Source: Gracilariopsis chorda
Taxonomy: Eukaryota; Rhodophyta; Florideophyceae; Gracilariales; Gracilariaceae
Reading direction: 5' to 3'
Length of the DNA stretch: 64,000 nt
NCBI GenBank assembly: GCA_003194525.1
Contig: NBIV01000018.1
Coordinates: 372,001-436,000, forward strand
Shown here: positions 21,233-31,443 of the stretch, piece after piece
How positions within the stretch are numbered: the first letter of the stretch is position 1
Layout of the letters: the number at the start of each line of letters is the position of its first letter
Made by a program: the position numbers and the translations under genes
Notes under the pieces: generated by a model
Database searches by the model: none
Seen by the model: the letters and a program-made list of their open reading frames with translations, nothing else
Told to the model about the DNA's origin: nothing

Positions 21233-23407
21233 ATGACAAGCAACCGCCCCATGGATACCGAAAATAACAACCGACCAGATGACCAGAGGACGCCACAGGC
21301 TGGCCCCAGTGGACTGTCGACGGTTCCTGAAACCATTGGCCTCGCGGCCGATGCGAGCAGTGACCGACGGAGTACGCGCAGTCAACCTTTAGGGCGTCCA
21401 TTGACCCCCGTGGATAATCCTGAACGGATTGCGAGAGAGTCCAATTTGGCCGCTCGTCTCCGCTCACGCCTTAACAGGATCAATTCCCAGCCGGCCACGC
21501 CGACGCAAGACCTACAGGAAGCTTCTCCAGATGTGAGGGAAGACCTCTCCAGGGGTCTCGCAGATGTCCTTTGGCCGCAGCTGAAACGGCTCTGTGAGGA
21601 GCACGTCCAGTCCCTTTTGGATACGCGTGTTCCAGAGGTCCTTGACGGAATGATTGACCAACGGATTACTCGCCTCGTTCCTCAGGTCCTGGAATCCACG
21701 ACCTTCGTGGAAGCCATGGCCTCGACCATACGGACGGAGGTCACACGCCAGGTAGGCACCCCGGCCCTCGCGGCCAATATTCAAAGTATTCCTTCGGCCT
21801 CCGTGTGGCAACCACACTCCGAACCCCCGGGAGTGGCTGCTTTACCAGCCCCTCGCCGGGTAAACCAACAGGACGACCAAATGGAAGTGCACCCAGGGAG
21901 TGGAAGAGAGCCTCCCCGGCAAGAAGGCCTAATGACTGCACGACCCATGAGGTACCAGGGCTCCCAGCAGGCCCGCAGACCCATCGGATTTGGCGATGTC
22001 GAGATCGCTCCATTGGACGAGCGAAGTGCTGACCGAAGGAAGAATAGAAGACCTAGAAGGAACAAGAAGTCGAGGAAGAGGAGAGACCATTCGGACGAGA
22101 GCGATGACGGGTCCAGTTCGGACTCGTCAGTTTCGACCGATACGGACGCGGATGAGGCGGCTGTTCGACGCCTCAGGCCGCTGGCAACCACCAACGAACT
22201 TTTTAAGAAAGTGTTGGACTATCGGACTTACCGACTGGACAACAGGTCCTCAAGGTATTCCGGTTCGGTGGCTCGACGAGTCACCAAGTGGGCCAAACGG
22301 ATGCAGCTTACCGTCACGGACAAATTCTCTGGCGCTGACCCGATTGCTGTCCTTAGGTTTCTGTCTCAATTCCGTACGGCCTGCGACCAGAACGGCGTCC
22401 ACGAGGGAGCCGCTCTGTATCTGTTTCAGTTTTTCCTCAGTGGACAAGCGCGTGACCATGTGGTTTCGAAGATCTCCGGTTCCAGTGACCCAATGGATGC
22501 GACCGATAGGGAGCTCCTTAGGTCCTACCCAGAGGTCGTCCATTACCTTTTGGAGACGTACGCCACTGATGACGTAATCATGGATGCCCATCAGGACGTG
22601 ATTTCCTTTAGGCAAAGCACTAACGTAACCGAAACGGACTTTGCTGACCAACTGTGGAAGAAGGCGTACCGCTGTGGGAATGTGTTTTCCGAAGGGCGAC
22701 TCAAGCAGCACTTCATCGCTGGATTGCTGCCGGCCATTAGGACTCACGTGCGTAATCACCACTCGGACAACCAACGCCTCTCGTTCCGACAGCTGGTCAC
22801 ATATGCCGAAGGATACGGCAAGACCTATAGGACATCCCGCCGAGCGGCTGACTTGGATACCAGAGGCCGAGCATCACCCTTAAGGAAGAGTTCCAAAGTC
22901 CATATGGTCAACTCTTCTGAAAGCGAGTCCACTGGTAACATCCGTTCGGAAGAAGGAGATATCCTTGCGGTCTCTTTTTCTTCCGCTCCGTCTGATGCTC
23001 CATCCATATCGGCCACTGGAACTACTACTACTCCATCTGGACAAACGACGCCGCGGTATACTTTCGTCCAACCTAGGAAGGACGTATTCACCCGCGGGCC
23101 CCCTTGCTACCTCTGCCTTTCCACGGCCAGGCCGTGTGATTGCATGAAGTTCATGCCGGAGGACGTTCGCAAGAACCTGTTGGCCCTAAGGGATGAGAAA
23201 TTCCAGGCCAGGAGGGCGGAGGGAAATTACCCTCGTCAGTACCAGCGGAATCAGTCCTCAGGGTCTAGTCGATACGCCACGCCGCGGGAGGCTCCAGCCT
23301 CTCAGGTCAACGCTGTCGATATTTCCGATACGGATACTGTCCCTCAGGTGACCCCCGTGGAAGCTCCAGTGGACCGTCACGGAAAGACCGAACAGGAAAA
23401 CGCGTAG
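21233..23407 (+). CDS. gag: gypsy B Gag
   Basis: 724 residues from ATG 21233 to TAG 23405-23407. The N-terminal 270 residues are Arg/Pro/Asp-rich, and an acidic-Ser/Lys stretch (SDESDDGSSSDSS) follows. The capsid-like helical domain spans about residues 325-560. A cysteine cluster CYLCLSTARPCDC stands where element A has a CCHC knuckle, but its histidine is missing. The Gag forms the particle and packages RNA. It is intact and in the +1 frame relative to pol. Confidence 0.9.
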   Translation: MTSNRPMDTENNNRPDDQRTPQAGPSGLSTVPETIGLAADASSDRRSTRSQPLGRPLTPVDNPERIARESNLAARLRSRLNRINSQPATPTQDLQEASPDVREDLSRGLADVLWPQLKRLCEEHVQSLLDTRVPEVLDGMIDQRITRLVPQVLESTTFVEAMASTIRTEVTRQVGTPALAANIQSIPSASVWQPHSEPPGVAALPAPRRVNQQDDQMEVHPGSGREPPRQEGLMTARPMRYQGSQQARRPIGFGDVEIAPLDERSADRRKNRRPRRNKKSRKRRDHSDESDDGSSSDSSVSTDTDADEAAVRRLRPLATTNELFKKVLDYRTYRLDNRSSRYSGSVARRVTKWAKRMQLTVTDKFSGADPIAVLRFLSQFRTACDQNGVHEGAALYLFQFFLSGQARDHVVSKISGSSDPMDATDRELLRSYPEVVHYLLETYATDDVIMDAHQDVISFRQSTNVTETDFADQLWKKAYRCGNVFSEGRLKQHFIAGLLPAIRTHVRNHHSDNQRLSFRQLVTYAEGYGKTYRTSRRAADLDTRGRASPLRKSSKVHMVNSSESESTGNIRSEEGDILAVSFSSAPSDAPSISATGTTTTPSGQTTPRYTFVQPRKDVFTRGPPCYLCLSTARPCDCMKFMPEDVRKNLLALRDEKFQARRAEGNYPRQYQRNQSSGSSRYATPREAPASQVNAVDISDTDTVPQVTPVEAPVDRHGKTEQENA

Positions 23408-23436
23408 AGGAGCGACCTGAGGCAAGCCGCCCCTCT
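23395..23436 (+). promoter_or_regulatory. Candidate -1 frameshift site, gypsy B gag-pol junction
   Basis: GGAAAAC (23395-23401) is read G GAA AAC in the gag frame, one codon before the stop. After four bases an imperfect 9-position stem follows: AGAGG-A-GCG (23406-23414) with CGC-C-CCTCT (23428-23436). The pol frame is open from 23269, so a -1 shift anywhere in 23269-23407 would give Gag-Pol. Reinitiation at ATG 23509 is the alternative. Confidence 0.45.
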
Positions 23437-26400
23437 GAGAATCCCTGCCTCAACCCCGATGGACAGGAGTCATCTGACTCCAGAAGTCCTTCGGAGTCTC
23501 ACCAACCAATGGACGAATGGATCGACGACCCTTTGGAGCCGTCGCTGGATGATCAGGACCCTATTTGTGTCCTGAGGAAGGAGAACTATAAAGTTCGAAT
23601 GACCATAGGACTCCGCCCCTCACACTCTAGAGTGGCTACGAGTGTGCTGGACACGGGCGCTGGGCCCAATTTGGTACATCCTAAGGTCCTACCGAGTGGT
23701 TGGGAAGACAAGGTTCAGGTGAGGAAGACCCCTAGGATCACTGATGCTTCGCGCAGACCAATGGCCATTAAAGGAATCATTTCTTTATTTGTCCAACTGG
23801 GCAGTTTGCGAGTCCGCACGTGGTTCCTCGTATGTCCAAACTTGGGAGCGGAATGTATCCTTGGGACTTCCTTCATCGACCGCTACGTGAAGGCCATCTA
23901 CCCTGGCCTTCGGAAAGTCGCGTTCTATCGCGCACATCCTGTGGCCCTGATAGGTTCCAAGCCGGGACCTGAGGCAAACCCGCGGAAACCTCCACTGGCG
24001 ACGAACACTGTGTCCAATAAGGTCAGGCTCACAAAAGCCCTGGTCATCCCTGCGATGACTCAGACCACCGCTTGGGTTCAGTGCGAGTCCTCTGGTCTTT
24101 TGACGCTGCAGAATCATCCCAAGACGATCCGGCGTCAACTCACCCTTATGGCCAATGGAGTTATGGACATCCGTCCGCGGCAGCCCTTTGTGGTCAGTAT
24201 CAGTAACTTCACTGACCACCCGGTTCGATTACCTAAAGGAACAGTAGTTGGCATCGCCCTGCCAGCTCCTGTGGCCATTATGGAAACCAATATGGACAAC
24301 TCCCAACCGGACGACGACGAGGACGTCGAGTCCTGGGAGGGGGACGTCAACATGGGCGACGAATTCGAATCCTATAGGCCTCAGGTTATAGAGCTCCTTT
24401 GGGAATTCAAATCCATGTGGTCTGGCCAGCTAGGCGAGATTCGGGCGACAAAGCACCGAATTGACCTTAAGGACGACGCGAAGCCAGTGTACCAGCACCC
24501 CTATAGGACGGGCCTAAAAGGAAGAACCATCGTGGCCGAACAGATGGACAAGATGAGGAGGGCCAACGTCATCGAGCCAGCTCCTCCTCATCAGTCCGAA
24601 TGGGCAAGCCCTTTTGTCCTTGTGGCCAAGAAGGATGGCTCCGTCAGGTTTTGCGTTGACTATAGGAAGCTCAACGCTATGACCAAACGGGATTCGTACC
24701 CTATCCCCCGGATGGACGACTGTCTCGATTCCTTAGGAGAGGCAGCTGTCTTTACCACCTTGGACGCCAATTGGGGATATTGGCAAATACCACTGGACGA
24801 TGACGCGAAGCCGCTGACCACGTTTACGACCCACGAGGGACTTTTCCGATTCATTCGGATGCCCTTTGGATTAATGAACGCACCCGCGACGTTCCAGAGG
24901 GCAATGGACATTATCCTATCTAGGGTCAAATGGAAGTTCGCGCTGGTCTACTTGGATGACGTTATCATCTTTTCGAAGACCATTGGTGAACATTTCTCCC
25001 ATGTTAGAACAGTCCTGAGGATTCTCCGTGAGGCCGGAATAACTTTGAAGCTCCCCAAGTGCTTCTTTTTCCAGTCCTCTGTGGATTATCTTGGCCATGT
25101 GGTCCGCCCTGGCTGCCTACAGGTTGCCTCGAGGACGACTGACGCCATACGGCAAGCTAAGCCCCCCAGGACCCATACGGAGTTGCGTTCTTTTTTAGGT
25201 CTGTGCAACGTCTATCGTCGCTTTGTCCAAGGGTTTGCAAAGATCGCTGCGCCGCTTAACGACATGCTGCGCAAAGGGACCCCATCGGAGTTCGATTGCC
25301 TGACGGACGAACAATACGAAGCTTTTGAGGCCCTGCGGGATAAGCTTCTGAACCCTCCTATATTGGCCTTGCCTAAACCGGACAAACCGTACATCCTTGA
25401 TACGGATGCGTCCGATGGCCAAATTGGATGTGTTCTCCTCCAGGAACAAGAATCTCCGAAGGACTATAGACCAATTGGATATTGGAGCCGCTCGCTAACG
25501 AGCCCAGAGCGGAATTATAGCACGTCCGAGAAGGAGTGCTTAGCCATTGTCTGGTCAGTATTAACCTTAAGGCCATACTTGGAAGGAGTCCGCTTTACCA
25601 TTAGGACTGATCATCATTCCCTCAGGTGGCTTATGAACATGACCGACGCGTCCAGCAGGCTCGCCCGATGGAGATTGCGCCTGTCGGAGTTTGATTTCGA
25701 CGTTGCCTATAGGCCGGGGATCAAGCACCGAGCAGCGGATGCCCTCTCTAGGATCCTAACCGACGGCACCGACGAATCCCCACTGGACGACGAGCTACCC
25801 ACGCCGGACCTTTCAGGTTATGAATCTGACCATGAGGATGACTTCCTTCTAGGACGCGTTAATTGCGATGACTCCGATGTGGACGTGAATGCAGTTTACC
25901 TTGTGGACTGGCCTATGGATGACGACAGCGAAGCGCGGACCCTTGAGGTTCATGCGGTTCAACCAGAGGAAAAGGAGCTCTTGCCCATCACGCTGGATGA
26001 GCTCCTTCAGGCCCAAAAGGACGACGAGTACTGCAAAAACCAGGCTGACCTCGTCGGGACCCCTGGCTGTCTGTTCGACTACGACCGATTCGGACTGCTC
26101 TGTCGCAGAGCCCCTCTGGACGGAGCAATCCAGCGGGTCATTCCCAAGGTCCTCAGGGCACGGGTTCTATACCTCGCCCATTACCCCCGGTTGGCCGGCC
26201 ATCCTGGCGGAACAAGAATGTATCAGTCCTTAAGGAAACATTTCTACTGGCCCTTTATGGCTAATGACCTCTGGCAGACCTCTAGGACATGCGCTTCGTG
26301 CGTGAAAGCACGCGGCTCGAAAACCATCCATCAGGCCAAGTTGAAGCTGTTCCCAGCCGCAGGACCACTGGAGTTTATCGCTACGGATATCCTAGGGCCA

Positions 26401-27738
26401 TTACCGTCAACGACCCATGGGAACAAATTTATATTGGTGCTTACCGATCGGTTCACCAAGCTCACCAGAGCTATTCCCATGAGGTCCACTACGGCCACTG
26501 ACGTAGCAATGGCGTTCTTGACCCATTGGGTGTATCCATATGGTCTGCCACTTTATCTCCTATCGGACAACGGGCCACAATTCGTGTCGAAATTCTTCGC
26601 TCACGTCTGTTCGACCTTAGGAATTAAGCACGTCACCACAACGGCTTATCATCCGCAGACCAATGGACAGGCTGAGCGCTTCAATAGAACCATTAAGGAC
26701 AGGTTGGTGCATTATGTTGCAGAGCACCAGGCCGATTGGGATGACTACGTCGGACCGCTGGTCTATGCGTATAACACGCAAGTCCATCGGTCCACGGGGA
26801 CTACACCCTTCGACCTAACGCTCACGCGACAGCCCCCGCACTTTGCGGTTGACCTTAAGGACAGCTGGATACCACAGGACTTCACGGCAGAAATGACCCC
26901 TGCCCAGGCCAAACGGTACACCCGGAAGCGGATTGACGATATCATCCGTACGGCCAGAGCACGGTTGAACAAGTCCCAACGGAGGTACAAGGATGACTTC
27001 GATAAGTCCGTCAGGTTTACGCTATCCTTTAAGGCCGGTGACATGGTCTACTTAGACCGCGCTCCATCGGATAAGCCGCAGGACGATATCGGGGTCATCA
27101 CTCGAAAGCTCCTCCCACGGTCCACTGGTCCCTATAAGGTTCTCTCAGCTACGTCCCATACGGTCACTATTGAAATCGATGGCCTACAGGACACCGTCGC
27201 AATTGACCGCGTTACGGCCGCGCCTATGCCGCCGAAGCCCACTGGTTCCCCTTTGGAAACTCCTGAAGACGCCCCTTCAGATGCTCCCAATTCCGCCGTA
27301 CAGGACTCTACACCTACGGACGAGCAGCTTTCGTCCCGCCCTAAGGTAGTTACGGCAGATCCATTGATCGCTACACCACTTCCAAAGGCCGTCTCGGCTG
27401 ACCCACTGGCCCCCTCATCCCAAGAGGAACACAACGACGGAGTACCGTCCCAGTTGGCCAATGATGGTTACGCCCCTTTGGACGAGATGGATCTCCCCGA
27501 GGAGTGGCCTGTGGATGTTCCGAAGGACGTATCTTCACTTCCTAAGGAAAGCGCTATAGACCGTGTGGTCAATGCCGGCATTGACGACGACGGCGTCGTC
27601 AAATACCGTGTCCATTGGTACGGCTACAAACCCTCTGAGGACACATGGGAACCCCGGGAGAACATCCCGGAGAACTTGTCCTTAGGTTTTGGCGCCGCAT
27701 GGGCCACGGCGCGGAGCGCTAACCATCCTCTGGTCTAA
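23398..27738 (+). CDS. pol: gypsy B Pol polyprotein with chromodomain
   Basis: One uninterrupted frame (first ATG 23509, open upstream into gag) of about 1,440 residues. Protease VLDTGAGPNLV is near 23647. The RT has FCVDYRKLNA and the catalytic YLDDVIIFS near 24950. The RNase H has LDTDASDGQIG near 25396. The integrase zinc finger runs from HYPRLAGHPGG to CASCVKARG, and the core residues lie in FIATDILGPL, LLSDNGPQF and HPQTNGQAERFNRT. The C-terminal chromodomain (VVNAGIDDDGVVKYRVHWY to TWEPRENIPE, 27570-27675) is close to the end. All catalytic residues that can be judged by eye are present. The linker before the chromodomain is shorter than in element A. Confidence 0.95.
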   Translation, partial: KRVEERPEASRPSENPCLNPDGQESSDSRSPSESHQPMDEWIDDPLEPSLDDQDPICVLRKENYKVRMTIGLRPSHSRVATSVLDTGAGPNLVHPKVLPSGWEDKVQVRKTPRITDASRRPMAIKGIISLFVQLGSLRVRTWFLVCPNLGAECILGTSFIDRYVKAIYPGLRKVAFYRAHPVALIGSKPGPEANPRKPPLATNTVSNKVRLTKALVIPAMTQTTAWVQCESSGLLTLQNHPKTIRRQLTLMANGVMDIRPRQPFVVSISNFTDHPVRLPKGTVVGIALPAPVAIMETNMDNSQPDDDEDVESWEGDVNMGDEFESYRPQVIELLWEFKSMWSGQLGEIRATKHRIDLKDDAKPVYQHPYRTGLKGRTIVAEQMDKMRRANVIEPAPPHQSEWASPFVLVAKKDGSVRFCVDYRKLNAMTKRDSYPIPRMDDCLDSLGEAAVFTTLDANWGYWQIPLDDDAKPLTTFTTHEGLFRFIRMPFGLMNAPATFQRAMDIILSRVKWKFALVYLDDVIIFSKTIGEHFSHVRTVLRILREAGITLKLPKCFFFQSSVDYLGHVVRPGCLQVASRTTDAIRQAKPPRTHTELRSFLGLCNVYRRFVQGFAKIAAPLNDMLRKGTPSEFDCLTDEQYEAFEALRDKLLNPPILALPKPDKPYILDTDASDGQIGCVLLQEQESPKDYRPIGYWSRSLTSPERNYSTSEKECLAIVWSVLTLRPYLEGVRFTIRTDHHSLRWLMNMTDASSRLARWRLRLSEFDFDVAYRPGIKHRAADALSRILTDGTDESPLDDELPTPDLSGYESDHEDDFLLGRVNCDDSDVDVNAVYLVDWPMDDDSEARTLEVHAVQPEEKELLPITLDELLQAQKDDEYCKNQADLVGTPGCLFDYDRFGLLCRRAPLDGAIQRVIPKVLRARVLYLAHYPRLAGHPGGTRMYQSLRKHFYWPFMANDLWQTSRTCASCVKARGSKTIHQAKLKLFPAAGPLEFIATDILGPLPSTTHGNKFILVLTDRFTKLTRAIPMRSTTATDVAMAFLTHWVYPYGLPLYLLSDNGPQFVSKFFAHVCSTLGIKHVTTTAYHPQTNGQAERFNRTIKDRLVHYVAEHQADWDDYVGPLVYAYNTQVHRSTGTTPFDLTLTRQPPHFAVDLKDSWIPQDFTAEMTPAQAKRYTRKRIDDIIRTARARLNKSQRRYKDDFDKSVRFTLSFKAGDMVYLDRAPSDKPQDDIGVITRKLLPRSTGPYKVLSATSHTVTIEIDGLQDTVAIDRVTAAPMPPKPTGSPLETPEDAPSDAPNSAVQDSTPTDEQLSSRPKVVTADPLIATPLPKAVSADPLAPSSQEEHNDGVPSQLANDGYAPLDEMDLPEEWPVDVPKDVSSLPKESAIDRVVNAGIDDDGVVKYRVHWYGYKPSEDTWEPRENIPENLSLGFGAAWATARSANHPLV

Positions 27739-28421
27739 CTATAGTGCGGCCTGCCTCTGGCGCACACTAATTTTGGCACTAACTATCAGCCCAATGAAAC
27801 ATCCGATGGACTTACAGCGCGGGCAGCGCCTGCCAAGGCGCGCGCGCTTGATCAAAAACGCCGTCGGCCAAATGGACAATTTTTTGAAGTGGCGTTGCAC
27901 GCCCCGAAATCGGCCAAAGCAAAGAACGGCCGATATCTCGGCTTCTAGGCCGCGCACAGACCAACGGACAGCCGATTCGGAGTCTCCTCGTTTCGGCCGA
28001 AACGGCACCGTATGGGCACATTGTGCGACGAGCACGCAAGAAGCGCGCGCGCTGGCCACTGGCATCTCAAAAAATCAACAATTTCCAATGGACAATTTCT
28101 TCGCTTGATTTTTCGAGGGCCAAGGGTGTTGTCCAGAATGGGCACGAGCCCCAGCGCTCCCACGTTGGGCACGTGTCCACGCCCATTGGACAACCGCTGC
28201 CCTGAGAAACCGGCCACGCCGAGCGAGATCACTACGCCTCCATTGGCTACTGCAAACTGTTGCAAGTCCACTGGAGCGCGAACCGTCGCGGTGCACCCTG
28301 AGGGCAACCCACCGCACTAATTGACCTGAAGGCCGGTCAAGCCGACCTAAGAGAAACGGACGTAATAACCAATGGATAACTTGACTTTATTGAGACCTAA
28401 CAGGCTAATTGAAGAGTACCT
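27739..28421. other. gypsy B, non-coding stretch between pol and the antisense ORF
   Basis: 680 bp in which only overlapping shadow frames are seen. Repeated CGGCC-type words and GCGCGC runs occur. It separates the convergent pol and antisense ORF, and could hold 3' processing signals for either. Confidence 0.4.
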
Positions 28422-30629
28422 TCAGGCCGATGGAGCCGGCGTGATCGCGTCGCCGCCCTGGCCCTCAGACGCACCACCACCGCCATCGGTTGGCGCCTGA
28501 CCACCGGAACTCTGACCACTGGGACCCACCGTGCGCTGGCGCTTGCGCGGAGGACTGTGCGGACCACTGGACGCGGAGCCTGCACCGCCGCTACTGTCGC
28601 TCAAAGCGAGCCCATAGCGAGCGTCGATGTCCGCAAGGACCTTGTTGGACAGCACATGAGCGTTCTCCTGTAGGATCTGCTCCACCGAGTCCTTTAGGGC
28701 CTCATTCTCCTCCAGCAGGGCCCCGTAACGCGACGCACGACGCGCCCAAGACCTAGCGCGGCGCAATAAGTCCTCAAGGCCACCGGAAACATTGAGGCCA
28801 GTGGCACCAGCGACCTCACGGAGAGCTTCGGCCGCATTGGTTACGCCCATAGGGATAGCCGGGATAGGCGGCAGCGGGGTGACCGACACGGAAAGCGCCC
28901 CACCCACAAGGATGTAAGGGTTGACCTCAGGAGCAGGTTCTTCCACTGGAGGACCAGCTGGAGTAGGCTCGACCACCGGAGGACCAGCCGGGGGCGGAGC
29001 AGATGAAGGAACCGAAGGACCAACGGGAACATGCGCGACCTCCGGACCTGCGAAGGCGTCCCCATCGTCCCCATCGGTAACCACCGAAGGACCCAAGGGA
29101 ATCGCCAATGGAGCCGCACCACCCCCAGATTCGGGCAACGCCTCATCCTCCAGGAAATTCTTTGAAGAGAAGCCCTCACCCTTAGGCCAGTAGTCCTGTA
29201 CGCTTCCTCGCGGGACGACCGGTGGATTCTCCTTCAACGGCTTCGCCAAGTAGGCCTTCCCGTTGTCATGACCCTGTGGGTGGCGGGGAATATTCCTGAA
29301 GGTATCGGTATCATAATCATACCAAAGGAAGCCAGGGGTGTTCTCCCAATCGACCTGCAGGACATGTTCCAAAAGGCCTTCGGTGTCCTCAACGGTGAAC
29401 TCCGTCCCACGGACTACGTTCTGAACCCCAAGGAAGTTGCGAAAATAGTTAATGAGCGAGACCGGAAGCGGACACACTCGACCTTTTGGACAGCTCATGC
29501 CAATTCCATCGGACCACACACGCCAATCCTTACTGCGGACGTTCCCACGGACTCCGTAGCGCGCGGTGTGCAAGAAGGCCATCAGGACGAACACGCCCCA
29601 CTCCGCGAATGCAACCTGCCACAGGCGGCTCTCGGGATCGAGGAGCTGCCTGGTGTGATACGCAAAGACCGAAGGAGTCGGAACCAAGAGGAGCGGTGAC
29701 ACCTGCCAAAAGGACTGGAACCCAGACCCATCGGGAAACTCGTAGACCGGCGCATACAGACCTTCACGGTTACGGGCTGGCATATCATGAAACTCAATGT
29801 TATGCCAGCCAAAGAAGTATCCAAGGGACCTTCGGATGCGAGAATCCGGCTCCACGATGTCTCCCCAAAAGTCCCTGTTGGTCATCCAGTATATTCCGTC
29901 ATACGGCGGGAGGAAACATAGCAGGCCCAATGGATTATGTCCCTTAGGAGGAAACTGGTCCGCAGAGCCCGCTGGGAAGTGGCGGAAGAGCTCGTCCACA
30001 AGGAAATTGAGGCGCCACTGGTAGTCCGTTTCCTCCGAGCAGCGGACGAACGGTATATCCACAGGGACAAGTTCGCGAGTCCTCCTTCCAGTACGGACGT
30101 CCATCGGCTGATGCAACCAACGGTTCTTCCACGAAACGGGACGGGCATTCTTGCTCTGTCGCGGGAAGTCCGGAACGGCCTCGAAACGACGCGCGTCGAA
30201 ATAACGCCCCCTCATGGACCCTACGTACTCCTCGACAGACCAAGGGACAGAGACCTCGCGATTGGTGCGCGGTCTACCATGGGTGTGGTCGTATCGCGTG
30301 CCAGGGGTCCAGCTGGAGCCGCGGCCGGCGCCGGAGGAACTAGCCATTCGGGCGATGGAAGGCGGCAGACCCACAGGAGTGATGTCCGATACCTCAAGGG
30401 TGAACGCGTCGTCCATTGGAGAGTCCGAGCGCCACTTATACTGTGACACCGATAGCAGCCGTGACCGGTGGACAAGGCGATGGCGCGCGCGATCGCCGAC
30501 GTGACCGATGGACGCGATCACGGATGAACCCACTTGGACAGCTGATGCCGCGTGCCGCCCGATCAACGGCGTCGACCAATGGGACATCGCGAGGCGCTTG
30601 GAGCGCCCCCGACGCTGTATGAACTCCAT
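28422..30629 (-). CDS. gypsy B long antisense ORF of unknown function
   Basis: 735 codons lie opposite to gag-pol, between pol and the 3' LTR. Possible starts are Met1 (30629), Met72 (30416) and Met95 (30347). A TATAAG on the minus strand at 30440-30435 would fit the last. Residues about 110-480 are rich in Trp, Tyr and Phe with a globular look (YWMTNRDFWGDIV, FLHTARYGVRGNV, WRVWSDGIGM). A Pro-rich hinge follows, then a coiled-coil-like segment (RYGALLEENEALKDSVEQIL, about 650-670). The tail is basic (PPRKRQR) and Gly/Ser-rich. No family is recognised. An open frame of 2.2 kb with domain-like composition argues for a real protein. Expression would need an antisense promoter in or near the 3' LTR. 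Confidence 0.7.
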   Translation of the reverse strand: MEFIQRRGRSKRLAMSHWSTPLIGRHAASAVQVGSSVIASIGHVGDRARHRLVHRSRLLSVSQYKWRSDSPMDDAFTLEVSDITPVGLPPSIARMASSSGAGRGSSWTPGTRYDHTHGRPRTNREVSVPWSVEEYVGSMRGRYFDARRFEAVPDFPRQSKNARPVSWKNRWLHQPMDVRTGRRTRELVPVDIPFVRCSEETDYQWRLNFLVDELFRHFPAGSADQFPPKGHNPLGLLCFLPPYDGIYWMTNRDFWGDIVEPDSRIRRSLGYFFGWHNIEFHDMPARNREGLYAPVYEFPDGSGFQSFWQVSPLLLVPTPSVFAYHTRQLLDPESRLWQVAFAEWGVFVLMAFLHTARYGVRGNVRSKDWRVWSDGIGMSCPKGRVCPLPVSLINYFRNFLGVQNVVRGTEFTVEDTEGLLEHVLQVDWENTPGFLWYDYDTDTFRNIPRHPQGHDNGKAYLAKPLKENPPVVPRGSVQDYWPKGEGFSSKNFLEDEALPESGGGAAPLAIPLGPSVVTDGDDGDAFAGPEVAHVPVGPSVPSSAPPPAGPPVVEPTPAGPPVEEPAPEVNPYILVGGALSVSVTPLPPIPAIPMGVTNAAEALREVAGATGLNVSGGLEDLLRRARSWARRASRYGALLEENEALKDSVEQILQENAHVLSNKVLADIDARYGLALSDSSGGAGSASSGPHSPPRKRQRTVGPSGQSSGGQAPTDGGGGASEGQGGDAITPAPSA

Positions 30630-30947
30630 TAGGACTCCTCAGGTCCTTCTCGCCCGATGGAAACAGCACCGTGGCACTACCACTGGCCTCTCCGGAGACC
30701 GGACACCCGGCCTCCCCCGCCGTGCCGACCTTAGGACGAGATATGGTCGGAAAGAGTACGGACTAGGCTCCTCCAGGGGGGCGAACGCCCTCATGCACTC
30801 GGCCAAAGGGGAGCGGGGTGCCGCTGACAGCTGAAATCGGACAGGTGCGTTGTAGGAACGGTGAGACCAAAGGAAAAACTTGGTAACCGGCCAATGGGCT
30901 GAAGATACCCGTGGAGGACAAGCGGTTCGACCGAGACGGTCAAGCCT

Positions 30948-30960
30948 AAGGAGAGGGCGA
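30948..30960 (+). other. gypsy B polypurine tract
   Basis: AAGGAGAGGGCGA directly precedes the 3' LTR, the expected plus-strand primer position. One C interrupts the purines. Confidence 0.6.
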
Positions 30961-31438
30961 TGTGAGATAGTGAAGTCCAGTGGATTCCGCAACTCTGGAG
31001 ACCCATGTGGACGATACACGTTGTGTATCTGGCCCAAGGATGGCTATCTGTATTTTATATAATTTATTTAATTTTATTGAATTAGTAACCATAGGACTAG
31101 ATATAGCTACTGTAGAGTAGGGCACTTTACAGTGCCACAGGGTCGAGGCGCCTCGGTGCCGATACTTAGGCACCTCGAGCTGCGCCTCCCCTAGGGACAG
31201 TAAACTCAGACACCCTTGTGAGTCTTGAGCACCCCCGTACTCGGTACTCACAATTCCCTTTGGCCTTCAAGGTATCGCTACCGCAATTCCGACCTGTAGG
31301 ACTGCGTAGTCAGCGCCACCCCATTGCGCCAACATTACCAGAGGTGTCGCCGCCGCTTCATTAACCTTAGGACCCCCCAGCTCTGCCACGCTACCACGAG
31401 ACCATTAGGAGCTTGCCCACTTGGCTCACTATCCTACA
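30961..31438 (+). repeat. gypsy B 3' LTR
   Basis: 478 bp. The visible difference from the 5' LTR is A for G in TTTTATTGAATTAG. It is followed by the GATTC duplication and the remainder of element A pol. Confidence 0.95.
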
Positions 31439-31443
31439 GATTC

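Larger units (their letters stand above)
20650..31438 (+). mobile_element. Ty3/gypsy chromodomain retrotransposon B, nested in element A
   Basis: 478-bp LTRs (20650-21127 and 30961-31438) differ at one position that I can see. The duplication is GATTC (20645-20649 and 31439-31443). It contains PBS, intact gag, intact pol with chromodomain and a 735-codon antisense ORF. The 10.8-kb length is large for a chromovirus, mostly because of the 3.2-kb region after pol. Intact frames and near-identical LTRs suggest a recently active element. Confidence 0.95.

Noticed and set aside
27739-28320. Overlapping frames after gypsy B pol
   Set aside because: All frames are open by composition and share no motif.
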